Assembly: GCF_027942295.1 (NCBI RefSeq)
Contig: NZ_CP101416.1
Coordinates: 1,550,001-1,614,000, forward strand
Direction: 5' to 3'
From: Pseudanabaena sp. Chao 1811
GTDB lineage: Bacteria > Cyanobacteriota > Cyanobacteriia > Pseudanabaenales > Pseudanabaenaceae
Length of the DNA stretch: 64,000 nt
Numbering within the stretch: position 1 is the stretch's first letter; every line of letters begins with the position of its first letter. The translations under genes were made by a program, and so were the position numbers. A model generated the notes under the pieces. The model had not been told where the DNA came from. It did not search any database and worked only from the letters and a program-made list of their open reading frames with translations. Shown piece after piece: positions 28,288-37,873 of the stretch.

Positions 28288-29667
28288 ATGCAAAATCAAG
28301 ATTCTCCAGCAGTAGAAAGTATCTCTTGGACATCTGAGAAGGTGTTGCTATTAGCACCTGATGCCGCCTCTGCCAAAAATGGTAAAAGTCTAGCAACATT
28401 AAGTAAATGGAATGGACTAGGACAAGAACAACAGATAATTTGGGGAGAATGTCAAGGTAGCGGCAAAGCCCCATACCGCACTCAAATCGATTTATCGGAA
28501 CCAGCCTTTCGCTGTAGTTGCCCCAGTCGTAAGTTTCCCTGTAAGCATGGACTAGGCTTGTTTTTATTACTGGTGAGTCATCCTACCTCTCTAACTAATG
28601 GAACGCCACCAGATTGGGTTTCTGATTGGATTACCTCTCGCGCTAAGCGGGAAGAAAAACAAAAGCAAAAAACTAGCGAACCTGAAAAAGTGGTTGATCC
28701 AGAGGCTCAAGCAAAACGTGTCAAGGCTAGATTCAACAAAGTTAAGACAGGAGTGCAGGATTTACAAATTTGGCTCAATGATTTAATCCGTCAGGGATTA
28801 ACCGCAGTTCGTACTGAGTCGTACCAGTTTTGGGAGCAACCTGCGGCGCGAATGGTTGATGCTCAAGCCCCCAGTTTAGCGAGACAGCTACGAGATATTC
28901 CCAGTATCATTGCTTCTGGCAGGGGTTGGGAGTCGAGACTGTTAGCCAAATTAGGCAAATTACATTTACTTTTAGAAGGATTTCACCGTTTAGAATCTCT
29001 TCCCTTACCCATTCAAGCGGATATTCGTAATCAGATTGGTTGGACACAGAGTCAGTCAGAACTACTGGCTAACTTAGAGCAGGAGCCATCTACATCGAAA
29101 AATCTCCAACAGGATCTCTGGTTAGTCATCGGGCAACAAATGGAGATAGAAGATCGTTTGCGGGTGAGTCGGACTTGGCTATGGGGGAAACAGAGCCATC
29201 GTTATGCCCTATTTCTCCAATTTGCCCACGGTACTCAAGCCTTTGAGACAAATTTTCTATTAGGCAATTATCTAGATGCGGAACTAGCCTTTTTTGAGAG
29301 TGGCTATCCACTTCGCGCCATCATTAAAACCAGACAGAATCCACAATTGCTAGTATCCACCGCAGATCTAGTTGGCTATGCAACCATTGATTTAGCGATC
29401 GCCTCTTATAGTAGCGCCCTAGTGAAAAATCCTTGGTTAGAGCGCTTTCCCCTCACCCTTCAACAGGTTATCCCCATCCATAACGAGGGCAAATGGTTTA
29501 TCCGCGATCGCGCTGCTAATCTGTTACCCATATCAGCACGGTTTGAGCGTGGCTGGACGATCTTAGCCCTAAGTGGTGGACATCCTGTAACCATCTTTGG
29601 CGAATGGAATAGCAATGATTTTTATCCCTTGAGTATTTGGGTAGGAGAGAAGTTTTATGTCGCTTGA
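28288..29667 (+). CDS. SWIM zinc-finger protein
   Basis: A 459-residue protein with a SWIM zinc-binding motif near 72-85 (CSCPSRKFPCKH, the CxCxnCxH pattern), usually a DNA- or protein-binding element. A Lys/Glu-rich linker with repeated KQK follows (about 113-150), then an alpha-rich region of unknown function. ATG at 28288 comes 15 bp after the kinase stop. Its end overlaps the start of the next gene (29657), so the two are co-translated. In other bacteria SWIM proteins of this type neighbour DUF5691 proteins, often with MoxR-type ATPase and VWA genes. No such ATPase or VWA gene is adjacent here. Function unknown. Confidence 0.85.
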   Translation: MQNQDSPAVESISWTSEKVLLLAPDAASAKNGKSLATLSKWNGLGQEQQIIWGECQGSGKAPYRTQIDLSEPAFRCSCPSRKFPCKHGLGLFLLLVSHPTSLTNGTPPDWVSDWITSRAKREEKQKQKTSEPEKVVDPEAQAKRVKARFNKVKTGVQDLQIWLNDLIRQGLTAVRTESYQFWEQPAARMVDAQAPSLARQLRDIPSIIASGRGWESRLLAKLGKLHLLLEGFHRLESLPLPIQADIRNQIGWTQSQSELLANLEQEPSTSKNLQQDLWLVIGQQMEIEDRLRVSRTWLWGKQSHRYALFLQFAHGTQAFETNFLLGNYLDAELAFFESGYPLRAIIKTRQNPQLLVSTADLVGYATIDLAIASYSSALVKNPWLERFPLTLQQVIPIHNEGKWFIRDRAANLLPISARFERGWTILALSGGHPVTIFGEWNSNDFYPLSIWVGEKFYVA

Positions 29668-31273
29668 ATCTTCACTATTGCAAACTATTACGGCAACTGC
29701 CCTCATAGGAACCCAGAGACAGCCCTTTACTCCCATTAGTACCGATGGCAATCTGGGGCAGCTACTAGCGAATGTTGATGCTACCAATCAAGAGGCAGCT
29801 TTGCTGAGCACTGTGGCGATCGCCACGATGTACCAACAAGCAGGACAATTACCCATCACCAATCACCAATTACCAATTCCTGAACCTTGCGAATTAGAGG
29901 ATTTACCCTGTTGTAGCGATCGCACTGGTTACTATCTATCCTTGATGCTCAATGGTGAACATCAGCAATTACTGCCCGAACTGCTCGAGCGCCTAGCTGA
30001 TCTTGGTCAAAGGGTTCATGAAACTAGCTTGCCGAGCTTACTGGACTTAGGTAAGAGGCAGTCGGATCTGCGAGAGGCGATCTCTCAGGTATTGGGTAAA
30101 CGGGGACAATGGTTAGCGGCGCAAAATCCTGAATGGAACTATGTAGCGAGTGAGGATGAAACGGTATGGGAAACGGGTAGCAAGGCGGCGCGGTTAATGT
30201 GGCTGACGAAATTGCGTCGTCAAGAACCTGACCAAGCAAGGCAACTGCTAGAGTCAACATGGAAGCAGGAAAGTGCTAGCGATCGCACTGCCTTTTTGGA
30301 AGTTCTGGGAACTGGTTTAAGCATGGCGGATGAGCCTTTTCTAGAAGAATTGCTTGATGATCGCAGTAAGGAAGTGCGGCGCGTTACCGTTGATTTGCTG
30401 ACTTGTTTGCCTGAGTCAAGATTTTGCCAAAGAGCGATCGCTAGAGTTCAGGATTTAATCAAATTGCAGCATGAAGGGAATCAGCAGTATTTTACGGTTG
30501 ATTTGCCTGAAGTGCATACGCCTGAGATGCTGAGGGATGGGATTGAGGCGAAAAGTAATGATAGTCAAGTAGGCGATCGCGCTTCGTGGTTATTAAAGAT
30601 GCTGACATCAACGCCGTTATCTTTCTGGAATCAGCATTTGACGATGTCTATTGAGGATTTAGTGAAGACGGCTAATCATTCCCAAAGCGATCGCTTAATC
30701 CTGCAAGGATGGATTGCGGCGGCTCAGAAAACAGGGAATTTAGTTTGGCTGCAAGCCTTGGTTGAGTTTAGCCAAGAGGAGGAGGTTAATCGCATTGCTG
30801 GTCAGCCTTTGGTCGATAGTCTTATTTTAGATTCTCAACAACAAGACGCAGCGATCCACTTGCTCAAAAACTCTGATTTAGCCTTTAGTAATCTTTTTAA
30901 GTCACTTCTCTTTAGGAATAAAGCAATCTGGAATGAAGAATTAAGTGCGATCGTTCTTGAAGTAATTATCACCACTCTGGATCGATTTATCACCACTTCT
31001 CAATTAATAAGTAACTATTGGAATATCAGTGAATTTATTCGTGATGCAGCGAAATATATAGCTCCATCGCTGATTCTTTCGGCTAAGGATCAAGCACTTG
31101 ATGTTATTCAAGGGTTACAGAATCTTACTCTAGATTCTGAAAATAAAAGAGAACTGAGGGAATTGGAATATACGCAAACAACATTACACAAATCCATTAA
31201 ACAATTTGTAGATTTATTGCAAATCAGACAGGAAATGTTTGAGTCAATTACTAATTTTACATGGAAGTCTTGA
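29657..31273 (+). CDS. DUF5691-family protein
   Basis: A 538-residue alpha-helical protein recognised by its start (SLLQTITATALIGTQRQPF) and by its position overlapping the SWIM gene by 11 bp. The middle (about 200-260) resembles HEAT-like helical repeats (FLEELLDDRSKEVRRVTVDLL). No signal peptide, membrane segment or catalytic motif is visible. It probably works with the SWIM protein in the cytosol. Function is not established. Confidence 0.75.
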   Translation: MSLESSLLQTITATALIGTQRQPFTPISTDGNLGQLLANVDATNQEAALLSTVAIATMYQQAGQLPITNHQLPIPEPCELEDLPCCSDRTGYYLSLMLNGEHQQLLPELLERLADLGQRVHETSLPSLLDLGKRQSDLREAISQVLGKRGQWLAAQNPEWNYVASEDETVWETGSKAARLMWLTKLRRQEPDQARQLLESTWKQESASDRTAFLEVLGTGLSMADEPFLEELLDDRSKEVRRVTVDLLTCLPESRFCQRAIARVQDLIKLQHEGNQQYFTVDLPEVHTPEMLRDGIEAKSNDSQVGDRASWLLKMLTSTPLSFWNQHLTMSIEDLVKTANHSQSDRLILQGWIAAAQKTGNLVWLQALVEFSQEEEVNRIAGQPLVDSLILDSQQQDAAIHLLKNSDLAFSNLFKSLLFRNKAIWNEELSAIVLEVIITTLDRFITTSQLISNYWNISEFIRDAAKYIAPSLILSAKDQALDVIQGLQNLTLDSENKRELRELEYTQTTLHKSIKQFVDLLQIRQEMFESITNFTWKS

Positions 31274-31383
31274 AGACAAAAAATCGCGGACTTTAAAGTG
31301 TTGATTACCTGTAACCCTATAGATTCGTGTATCTAGCCAAATCTTTCCACATAACATCAGCTACGAATCATGAAATTCTAACT

Positions 31384-31411
31384 CGTAATTCGTAATTCGT
31401 AATTCGTAATT
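31384..31411. repeat. 7-bp tandem repeat (CGTAATT), four units
   Basis: Four perfect CGTAATT units that run into the stop codon of the trypsin-STAND gene. The stretch 31274-31383 before it holds no gene. Confidence 0.8.
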
Positions 31412-34400
31412 AATCAATTCTCGTAATCAAAGCCGCACTATCAACCCTCCCCCAAAAATATCCCATCTCGTCGCTGGCGCGTTTGGCTCTGTCGGCTTCA
31501 CGTCTGGCGGTAATGCGATCGCCTTCGCGCCAATGGAGCCATGCTAGGGCAATGCGAAGATTTGCTTCATAAATGCGATAACCGCTAGTAGTGGCATAGG
31601 TCAGGGCTTCGTCGAGATATTGTCGTGCTAGTACCAGATCGTTCTCATTTCTAGGATTCTCATTGGTGCGGAGGGAAAGCATATAGCATTGCTCTGTTTG
31701 GGAATGGAGAATTGCTTGCAACACATCTTGCGAAATTGGAATTAGCCCTAGACCCACCAACCAGCGACCATAACCTAGCAAGGCTTCAATGAGAACGGCA
31801 CGCAAGGAAATACTGCGGGCAATTTTGAGGGCTTCGGCATAATGAACTTGAGGATCGATGCCAAGATCGCCGAGAACTCGATGCGATTGGCTGATCTTGT
31901 CTAACCAGTTATTTTGCTTGCAAATTTCGAGATTTGCCTCTGTGACTCGCCGCGCATAGTCCGCTTCACCATACCTTAACAAGTATTCCGCGTGTTGAAT
32001 TCCCCACAAGCTGTACAGATATTGTTTGGACGGATAGATCTCATAATCTAATGCCTCGGCTTGCTGGAATGACTCACCTGCGGTAGTTCCATCTCCTTGC
32101 AAAAATGCTGCATAAGCGAGATAGGCGAGTGAATGGCTTTTGTAATCTTTATTCTCGGCGCGATCGCTTAGGACGATCGCCTCACGCGCTGACTCAGCAA
32201 TTGCCGTCAAACCGCCGAGATAGGTATACAAACCTGCTAGGTTTTGATATCCCATACTGGCATTTTTCCAATCTGATTGAGCGAAATTAAGAGGTAACTT
32301 CCGCTCGTAAAAAGGAGTTGCTTCTCGCAAGCGTCCCAAGCTCATGAGGCAGAGGGCGATCGCATTCAGGATAAAGGCTTTAATACTCGGTTGACTTACC
32401 TGCGGATCTTGGAATGTGTCGCCCTGTGGAAAAAACTCTTGCATGAGAGCAAGATAAGTTTCATAAGCACTGAGTTTATGGGCAAGGACAGAGCTAGTCT
32501 TCTGATCGATCCGCTCCCAATAAATATCATAGTAAGCCTCATCATACTCACCCACCTGACAAGCATGATGTACCGCTTCAATCAACGGTGCAAGTTGATC
32601 GAGTGTTGGCACTTCAGGCATTTCTCCCGCAATGTCGAGATACCATTTCTTAATTCGATTATGGAATGCCTGCACTACCTCAATCGGCTTCTCTTTCAGC
32701 CGCTCTAAATAATGCGCCCTAATCAACGGATGCGTCGTATAGTGCTGCAATCGGTTATCGTAGCGCAACATCCGATAGTTCACTAACTGATTTAAAATTC
32801 CATTTGCCCCCCCTAAAACCGACAATGCTGCCTCCTTCACTGGCAAACGGAACGCACTAAAACATTCCATCACCTCCCGTTCCGCTTCAGACAAATGCTC
32901 ATCATAGCGCCGCAACACTCGCCGCACGCGGTCATACCGCCCCTCCCGCGCCAACGGAACCGCAATCTCTCTAATGGCTCGCACATCCCCCGCAAACCTC
33001 TCCACCAGATAAGTTCCCAACAAACTCAACACCAACGCATAACCATCCCAATCGCGCACCACCCGCCTTAGCACCGCCGCCTCACCCCGCACACCCAACT
33101 TTTGCAACAACTCACACCCCTCCCCATCCGTCAACCGTTCCACATCCCGATGCACAAACGTCGTCAGATCGATCAGATCGAACAACGGCGCACGACTCGT
33201 CACCACACAAAACGCCTCATTCTCTCCCTTAGCCAAAGTTCGCAACCACTCCCGCAGATCGGGACTTTTGAGCAAACCATAATCATCGCCGCTCTCATGC
33301 TGCAACACCTCCAACCCATCCAATACAAACAGATAGCGCCCACCCTTCCGTAAAACCGAATTAATCAACCGAATCTTTTCACTCGCTGACTTGTATTCGC
33401 TAATGTCAATCAAATCGCCAACCAGAAACTCAGCCAACGCCTCAAAAAACTCATCAATACCACCATTCTCATAAAATCCCCACCAGAAAACTGCTTGCGG
33501 TTTGTTATTCGATGACAACACATTTTCAACCCACCGCCGTGCCACACTACTCTTACCCTCACCCCCAAACCCAATCAATTCCACAATCCGCCGCGCTGGA
33601 TCGCCCCAATCCTCATCCAAAGCTTGCAACAATTCCACCCGTCCGACCCATTCATCCAAGATCGGCGGCGCATTTACCAGTTTTTCCTTGAGCTTAGGCA
33701 TGGCAATATTATCCGTCATTGGTGCTGTAGTCATTGGCACTGTATCCGCCTCCGTTACCCCATCCTCATTACTCATCGACAAGGCGATCGGTGGCAAAGC
33801 CAACACCCGCACATTCACCGCCCAAGCCGTATCCCGATCCTTCCCCGTCGCATCAGGAAACCAAGTTTCTGAGATAATCCCCACCACGCGATCGCGCTCC
33901 AAATCCAGCACCGCCGCACCACTCATCCCACTATTGATCTGGCTCGACTCCAACTGAATCGGATCGCATCGTAAAACATAACCATTCGGCGGTTCCACAT
34001 CCCCTAAAATTTTGCCCTCTGCCAAGCCGCCTGAATATTTCTCTAACGGACGATAGCCATAACTCCGAAAGCGATTTCCTATCGAATCATCCGCGCCATC
34101 AAGTCGTGCAGGTTGCATCTTGTCTGGCAAGAAAAATGGCTTATTCTCATCGCCCAATTGCAATAACACCACATCATCATCGCAATCCTCAAAGCAGCCA
34201 ATCACCCTTGCCAGCCATTTTTGACGTGATAGCGCGAAGTACACACCTAGTTCTACACCTTGACAAACGCTCTCAGTCACCGCCTTCACCACATGAACGC
34301 AAGTCACCGCCAAGCCATTTTCAGAAATAACAAACCCAGTGCCAACAATCTCTCCATCACTCACAGAGCGATGAATTTGCAGCGTAAACTCGCGGGGATT

Positions 34401-34421
34401 TTGGATGCGAACGTTTGCCAT
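31410..34421 (-). CDS. Trypsin-like protease, STAND NTPase and TPR protein
   Basis: A 1003-residue three-part protein. Residues 10-205 are a trypsin-fold protease with His43 (CVHVV), Asp83 (DDDVVLLQL) and Ser167 (INSGMSGAAV). Residues 250-560 are a STAND-type NTPase with EWVGR at the entry, Walker A GFGGEGKSS (284-292), Walker B YLFVLDGLE (Asp368) and the sensor-like VVTSRAP. Residues 560-1000 are TPR-like helices. There is no signal peptide, so it acts in the cytosol. The build is that of signal-sensing proteins in bacterial conflict systems: the repeats bind a trigger, the NTPase oligomerises and the protease is switched on. The Trypco1-type gene upstream supports this. The order of domains is seen; the defence role is inferred from family knowledge. 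Confidence 0.88.
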   Translation of the reverse strand: MANVRIQNPREFTLQIHRSVSDGEIVGTGFVISENGLAVTCVHVVKAVTESVCQGVELGVYFALSRQKWLARVIGCFEDCDDDVVLLQLGDENKPFFLPDKMQPARLDGADDSIGNRFRSYGYRPLEKYSGGLAEGKILGDVEPPNGYVLRCDPIQLESSQINSGMSGAAVLDLERDRVVGIISETWFPDATGKDRDTAWAVNVRVLALPPIALSMSNEDGVTEADTVPMTTAPMTDNIAMPKLKEKLVNAPPILDEWVGRVELLQALDEDWGDPARRIVELIGFGGEGKSSVARRWVENVLSSNNKPQAVFWWGFYENGGIDEFFEALAEFLVGDLIDISEYKSASEKIRLINSVLRKGGRYLFVLDGLEVLQHESGDDYGLLKSPDLREWLRTLAKGENEAFCVVTSRAPLFDLIDLTTFVHRDVERLTDGEGCELLQKLGVRGEAAVLRRVVRDWDGYALVLSLLGTYLVERFAGDVRAIREIAVPLAREGRYDRVRRVLRRYDEHLSEAEREVMECFSAFRLPVKEAALSVLGGANGILNQLVNYRMLRYDNRLQHYTTHPLIRAHYLERLKEKPIEVVQAFHNRIKKWYLDIAGEMPEVPTLDQLAPLIEAVHHACQVGEYDEAYYDIYWERIDQKTSSVLAHKLSAYETYLALMQEFFPQGDTFQDPQVSQPSIKAFILNAIALCLMSLGRLREATPFYERKLPLNFAQSDWKNASMGYQNLAGLYTYLGGLTAIAESAREAIVLSDRAENKDYKSHSLAYLAYAAFLQGDGTTAGESFQQAEALDYEIYPSKQYLYSLWGIQHAEYLLRYGEADYARRVTEANLEICKQNNWLDKISQSHRVLGDLGIDPQVHYAEALKIARSISLRAVLIEALLGYGRWLVGLGLIPISQDVLQAILHSQTEQCYMLSLRTNENPRNENDLVLARQYLDEALTYATTSGYRIYEANLRIALAWLHWREGDRITARREADRAKRASDEMGYFWGRVDSAALITRID

Positions 34422-34496
34422 TTGTATTGAATATCCTATTTATTCAACTTATGTAGAAGTTTCTAATCCCCAAGATCATTCTAAGATCTCATCAAT

Positions 34497-34683
34497 AACC
34501 CCTCCCTAGCCCTCCCCTTGCAAAGGGGAGGGAACAAGATTTCTAGTCTTCCCCCTTTGCAAGGGGGAATTAAAGGGGGTTTTTAAGAATTGTGTGTACA
34601 AGGTAGCCCACAGGAGAGCAGAACAAGAAAATTAGTTTGGGTTTCTCCCCTTCTCCTGCGGGAGAAGGGGTTGGGGGATGAGG
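34497..34683. repeat. Two CCCTC/GAGGG palindromic repeats
   Basis: Two repeats of the pyrimidine/purine palindrome type: 34497-34581 (CCCCTCCC ... AAAGGGGGTTTT with two internal hairpins) and about 34641-34683 (CTTCTCCTGCGGGAGAAG). They fill the 270-bp gap between the trypsin-STAND gene and its Trypco1 neighbour. Confidence 0.6.
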
Positions 34684-34691
34684 GCAAATCT

Positions 34692-35024
34692 TTATTCTTT
34701 ATCTCTATTCCAGACCAGCTTCACCTTGAGGCTACCCTCAGCGCCAGCACTCGCTAACAAAGCACCCGCCTTAGCATCCAACTTAATCCCAAACTCCACC
34801 TCCACCTGTGACGGCTTATTTGCCATCGTGTCAAGCATCGCGATCGTGCGATTTGCCATTAACCGAATTGTCCCCATCGCTGCATTCACAGACCGTTGTG
34901 ACTGCTCCACCAACTGCTTGCTAATCTCTTCAGGCGATATCGATCTAACCTGTCCCACCGATCCGCCAACACCTTTAAAATCCACCAAAATAATTTCGAG
35001 ATTATCTTCAGGCAAATCAGTCAT
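34692..35024 (-). CDS. Trypco1-type (CU044_2847-like) protein
   Basis: A 110-residue small protein. The pattern EIILVDFKGV at the start, a central Ala/Met-rich helix (QRSVNAAMGTIRLMANRT), then VEVEFGIKLDAKAGALLASA and a final beta strand fits the trypsin-co-occurring domain 1 family. Such proteins are known mainly as neighbours of, or fusions to, trypsin-fold proteases in predicted conflict systems. It is encoded just upstream of the trypsin-STAND gene on the same strand, separated only by inserted repeats. It may be the substrate, adaptor or sensor of that protease. The family call is from memory of the pattern and needs a profile search. Confidence 0.72.
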   Translation of the reverse strand: MTDLPEDNLEIILVDFKGVGGSVGQVRSISPEEISKQLVEQSQRSVNAAMGTIRLMANRTIAMLDTMANKPSQVEVEFGIKLDAKAGALLASAGAEGSLKVKLVWNRDKE

Positions 35025-35199
35025 GAGTTTTCCTAATTCTTGAAAGTTATTGCGATCGATTATATCGCTTTATTCTCATAATCTTTATGGCATTAATTTT
35101 CTCAAAATATAAAGAAACTCGGCAAATTTTTTAACTAGGCGATCGCCTACAATAACGTTATTAGCAAGACATCTCTCCCCAACAAAAAGACAGTCTGTT

Positions 35200-35823
35200 A
35201 TGTTTCAAACTGCATCTAAAATAATAACCTTTGAAGAGTTTCTGGATTGGTATCCAGATGGCTATGGTCGTTATGAACTATATGATGGAGCAATTGTTGA
35301 GATGCAGCCAACGGGAACCCATGAACAAGTAAGTGGCTTTACAGCATCCAAACTTGCTATAGAGATCGATCGCCTCTCAATGGATTGCTTTATCCCTCGC
35401 CAAGCATTTATCAAACTATCTGATTCCAATAAATCTGGATATATCCCCGATGTAATCGTCCTCAATCAAACAGGACTAGAGCTAGAACCGATGTGGAAAA
35501 AGCGTTCTACTATTACTAAGGGGGAAACAGTTCGCCTAATAATTGAAGTAGTCAGTACGAATTGGCAAGACGATTATTTGACAAAATTGCGTGACTATGA
35601 AGCATTACAAATTCCTGAATATTGGATTATTGATTATTTAGGTTTGGGTGGGAGGCGCTATATTGGTTTTCCAAAGCAACCCACTTTAACAATTTATCGA
35701 CTAGTTGATGGCGAATATGAGGTACAACAATTTAGAGGTAGCGATCGCCTAATTTCCATCGCCTTCCCCCAACTAAACCTAACTACAGAACAAATTTTTA
35801 ACTCTGCAAATCTAGGCATATAA
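35200..35823 (+). CDS. Uma2-family (DUF820) restriction-endonuclease-like protein
   Basis: A 207-residue protein of the Uma2/DUF820 family, very common in cyanobacteria, with a PD-(D/E)XK nuclease fold. Visible are the N-terminal TFEEFLDWYPDGYGRYELYDG, the GYIPDVIVL segment with the metal-binding Asp, and VRLIIEVVS with the Glu. ATG at 35200. It stands alone, divergent from the Trypco1 gene. The biological role of the family is not known; some are linked to mobile DNA. Confidence 0.88.
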   Translation: MFQTASKIITFEEFLDWYPDGYGRYELYDGAIVEMQPTGTHEQVSGFTASKLAIEIDRLSMDCFIPRQAFIKLSDSNKSGYIPDVIVLNQTGLELEPMWKKRSTITKGETVRLIIEVVSTNWQDDYLTKLRDYEALQIPEYWIIDYLGLGGRRYIGFPKQPTLTIYRLVDGEYEVQQFRGSDRLISIAFPQLNLTTEQIFNSANLGI

Positions 35824-35859
35824 AATACTGCCAATCTAATAAACCTATCAACAAGCATC

Positions 35860-36987
35860 ATGCAACTACTTAGCCGCCGCAACATCCGCCTGTTTTTAAT
35901 CCTCTTTGCAATTACAGTGGCAGGTTTTGCGCTTGGATGGTTTATATTTTTGCGTCCTGAAGTCACCAGTTTAAATAAACCTGCACAAGTAGCAGGATCG
36001 AGTCTGCAAAATATCACCCTCACCGAATTTGATGCAGATGGCAAATTGCTTTGGGAAATAACTTCTAAACAAGCAAATTATCGCCAAGATCGCAAAATTG
36101 CCGATGTCCAAGATGTAAAAGGGAAATTCTATCGCAATGGCGAGCCTCTGATGGAGGCAACGGGCAATAAAGGAACAATCGATCAGGTCTCTAAGGAGAT
36201 TTCCCTAGAAGGCAATATTAAAGCGATCGCTATCCAAGAAAAGATCAATATGAAAGCTGATCGCATGGTCTGGAAGTCAGAGCTAGATGTGCTGAAGGCG
36301 ACAGGCAATATTCAGATCGATAAGCCTAGTGACAAAGTAACCATGACAGGCAAGGAGTTAACGGCTAAACCTAGCACCAATGTCTATAGCCTAGAGAAAA
36401 AAGTGGTTGTTACTGCCGTTGAGCCACCTTTGGAAATGAAGAGTGAGAAAATTACTTGGGATGCCAAGGGCGATCGCGTTTTTACAGAGTCTCCCCTTTC
36501 AGTAATTCAGATCAAAGATAAATTGCAACTAACTTCTAATAAAGGTAGTTGGGATATTCAGAAAAAGGAAGTCACTTTTACAGGCGATATCAAGGCGAAA
36601 GATCCCAAATTGGATGTAGATATCGAGGCTGCCCAAGCAATCTGGAATCTTGACAAGAAGCTAGTGACGCTACCCGTAGCCTTTACAGGAACTAGCAAAA
36701 GTCGCGGCATCATTGTCAAAGCCGAAAAGGGAGAAGCACAACTGGAAAAAGAACAGATCAATCTCACAGGACAAGTCTCCGCAAGTTTTAGTTCGACACA
36801 GGGTACTGTCAATGCCGATAAGGTGGAATGGCTAATTCCTACGAAAACGATTACAGCCACTGGCAATATCAACTATCGCCAGCCCGATAAAAATCTCAAT
36901 GTCAAAGGCGATCGCGCCGTGGCAAATCTGGAATCTCAAACAGTCACCGTCACAGGCACAAATGTTCTCTCAACATTAACTCCTTAA
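35860..36987 (+). CDS. lptC: LptC-type LPS export periplasmic protein
   Basis: A 375-residue single-span protein. A membrane anchor at about 10-33 (LFLILFAITVAGFALGWFI) is followed by a long beta-jellyroll region with LptC/OstA-like repeats (NITLTEFDADGKLLWEITSKQANYR, then units such as WDAKGDRVF and WDIQKKEV). Family role: passing lipopolysaccharide from the LptBFG transporter across the periplasm. The protein is about twice the length of proteobacterial LptC, as is usual in cyanobacteria. Its stop codon is part of the left terminus of a MITE-like repeat (TTAACGTGAGTTCG), and the last coding bases are repeated after the element. Confidence 0.85.
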   Translation: MQLLSRRNIRLFLILFAITVAGFALGWFIFLRPEVTSLNKPAQVAGSSLQNITLTEFDADGKLLWEITSKQANYRQDRKIADVQDVKGKFYRNGEPLMEATGNKGTIDQVSKEISLEGNIKAIAIQEKINMKADRMVWKSELDVLKATGNIQIDKPSDKVTMTGKELTAKPSTNVYSLEKKVVVTAVEPPLEMKSEKITWDAKGDRVFTESPLSVIQIKDKLQLTSNKGSWDIQKKEVTFTGDIKAKDPKLDVDIEAAQAIWNLDKKLVTLPVAFTGTSKSRGIIVKAEKGEAQLEKEQINLTGQVSASFSSTQGTVNADKVEWLIPTKTITATGNINYRQPDKNLNVKGDRAVANLESQTVTVTGTNVLSTLTP

Positions 36988-37071
36988 CGTGAGTTCGATA
37001 AAGCCATTTGCGCGGCGCTTCGCGCCGCGCAAATGGCGAAAAATGGTAACTCCTTAACGCGAGTTCGGGAT
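36979..37071. repeat. MITE-like repeat, copy B, at the lptC stop codon
   Basis: Direct repeats AACTCCTTAACG(T/C)GAGTTCG at 36979-36998 and 37048-37067 flank a palindrome GCCATTTGCGCGGCGC/GCGCCGCGCAAATGGC. The left repeat contains the lptC stop. The rest of the gene-free stretch 37072-37298 holds only an imperfect TTTGAGAGAT/ATCTCTCAAAG inverted repeat and no supported gene. Confidence 0.65.
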
Positions 37072-37298
37072 AATTTGAAACAGGCTTTGAGAGATAGTTT
37101 GCATAGAAAGCCATCTCTCAAAGCCCAAAGCCTTACTATTACTACGCAAGGCTTTTACCTTTAGACTTTTAAAAATCGTGCCATGATCAACATTAATTTG
37201 TGGGTGATTGCTTATTGGCACAAAGAAGCATTCTTTGCATAGGTCATAGGGCTTAGGACACATTGCCAATATCAGCGATCGCTAAAATTAAGCCAAAC

Positions 37299-37333
37299 AA
37301 AAAGAGGTGCAAACAATGTTTGCACCTCTTTTT
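37299..37333 (-). terminator. Terminator of petE, perfect 16-bp stem
   Basis: Arms 37299-37314 and 37318-37333 around a 3-nt loop, with a run of A on one side and T on the other, so it works in both directions. It lies just past the plastocyanin stop codon. Confidence 0.85.
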
Positions 37334-37351
37334 CGTGAAATAACTTAGTTG

Positions 37352-37726
37352 TTATTGAACAATCACTTTACCTTGCATACCAGCACCACGGTGAGGAGAG
37401 CAATAGTAAGAGAATTCACCAACCTCATTGAAGGTGGACTCTAGCTCAGCCTTAGGCTTTTGAGCCAACTTCTTGTGAGAAAGTTCTTCATGACCATCAA
37501 ACACAATATTGTGAGGGAATGCCTTGTTATTTACCCACTTGACAGTATCACCAGCTTTAATTGTTACCACTTTAGGCTCGAATACGAGCTGACCACCATC
37601 AGACCCCATCTTCACGGTGACGGTATCAGCAGAAGCAGAGGAAACTGACATGAAGAAGCTACCAACAACAAGAACGAGGCTGGCGATCAAAAGACCAAGC
37701 TTTTTCGCAAATGCAGAAATATTCAT
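37352..37726 (-). CDS. petE: Plastocyanin
   Basis: A 124-residue precursor of the copper protein that carries electrons from cytochrome f to photosystem I in the thylakoid lumen. Signal peptide about 1-34 (ASA before DTVTVKMG). Copper ligands are His72 (PHN), Cys109 and His112 (YYCSPHRGAGM) and Met117. The mature length of about 90 residues is somewhat shorter than many cyanobacterial plastocyanins. It is monocistronic, with a strong terminator downstream and a 147-bp gap to psbV upstream. Copper-dependent regulation is known for this family but no operator is evident. Confidence 0.97.
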   Translation of the reverse strand: MNISAFAKKLGLLIASLVLVVGSFFMSVSSASADTVTVKMGSDGGQLVFEPKVVTIKAGDTVKWVNNKAFPHNIVFDGHEELSHKKLAQKPKAELESTFNEVGEFSYYCSPHRGAGMQGKVIVQ

Positions 37727-37873
37727 GATTAATTACCGACTAAAATTCAACTGAAGTTGCAGAAATTCGACTCGACTCGAATTAAATGAGACTAAAACAC
37801 GTAGAGAAAGCTATAGAAATTAGCTTTGGGGGAATCGAAATGTAACGTATGAGTAGTACGCTACATTATTCGT

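Noticed and set aside
31384-31411. CGTAATT tandem array as a CRISPR-like or origin repeat
   Set aside because: Only four 7-bp units with no spacers and no replication genes nearby.
37054-37269. 71-codon open frame on the minus strand after lptC
   Set aside because: No ribosome site, overlaps repeat sequence at its end and matches no family I know.
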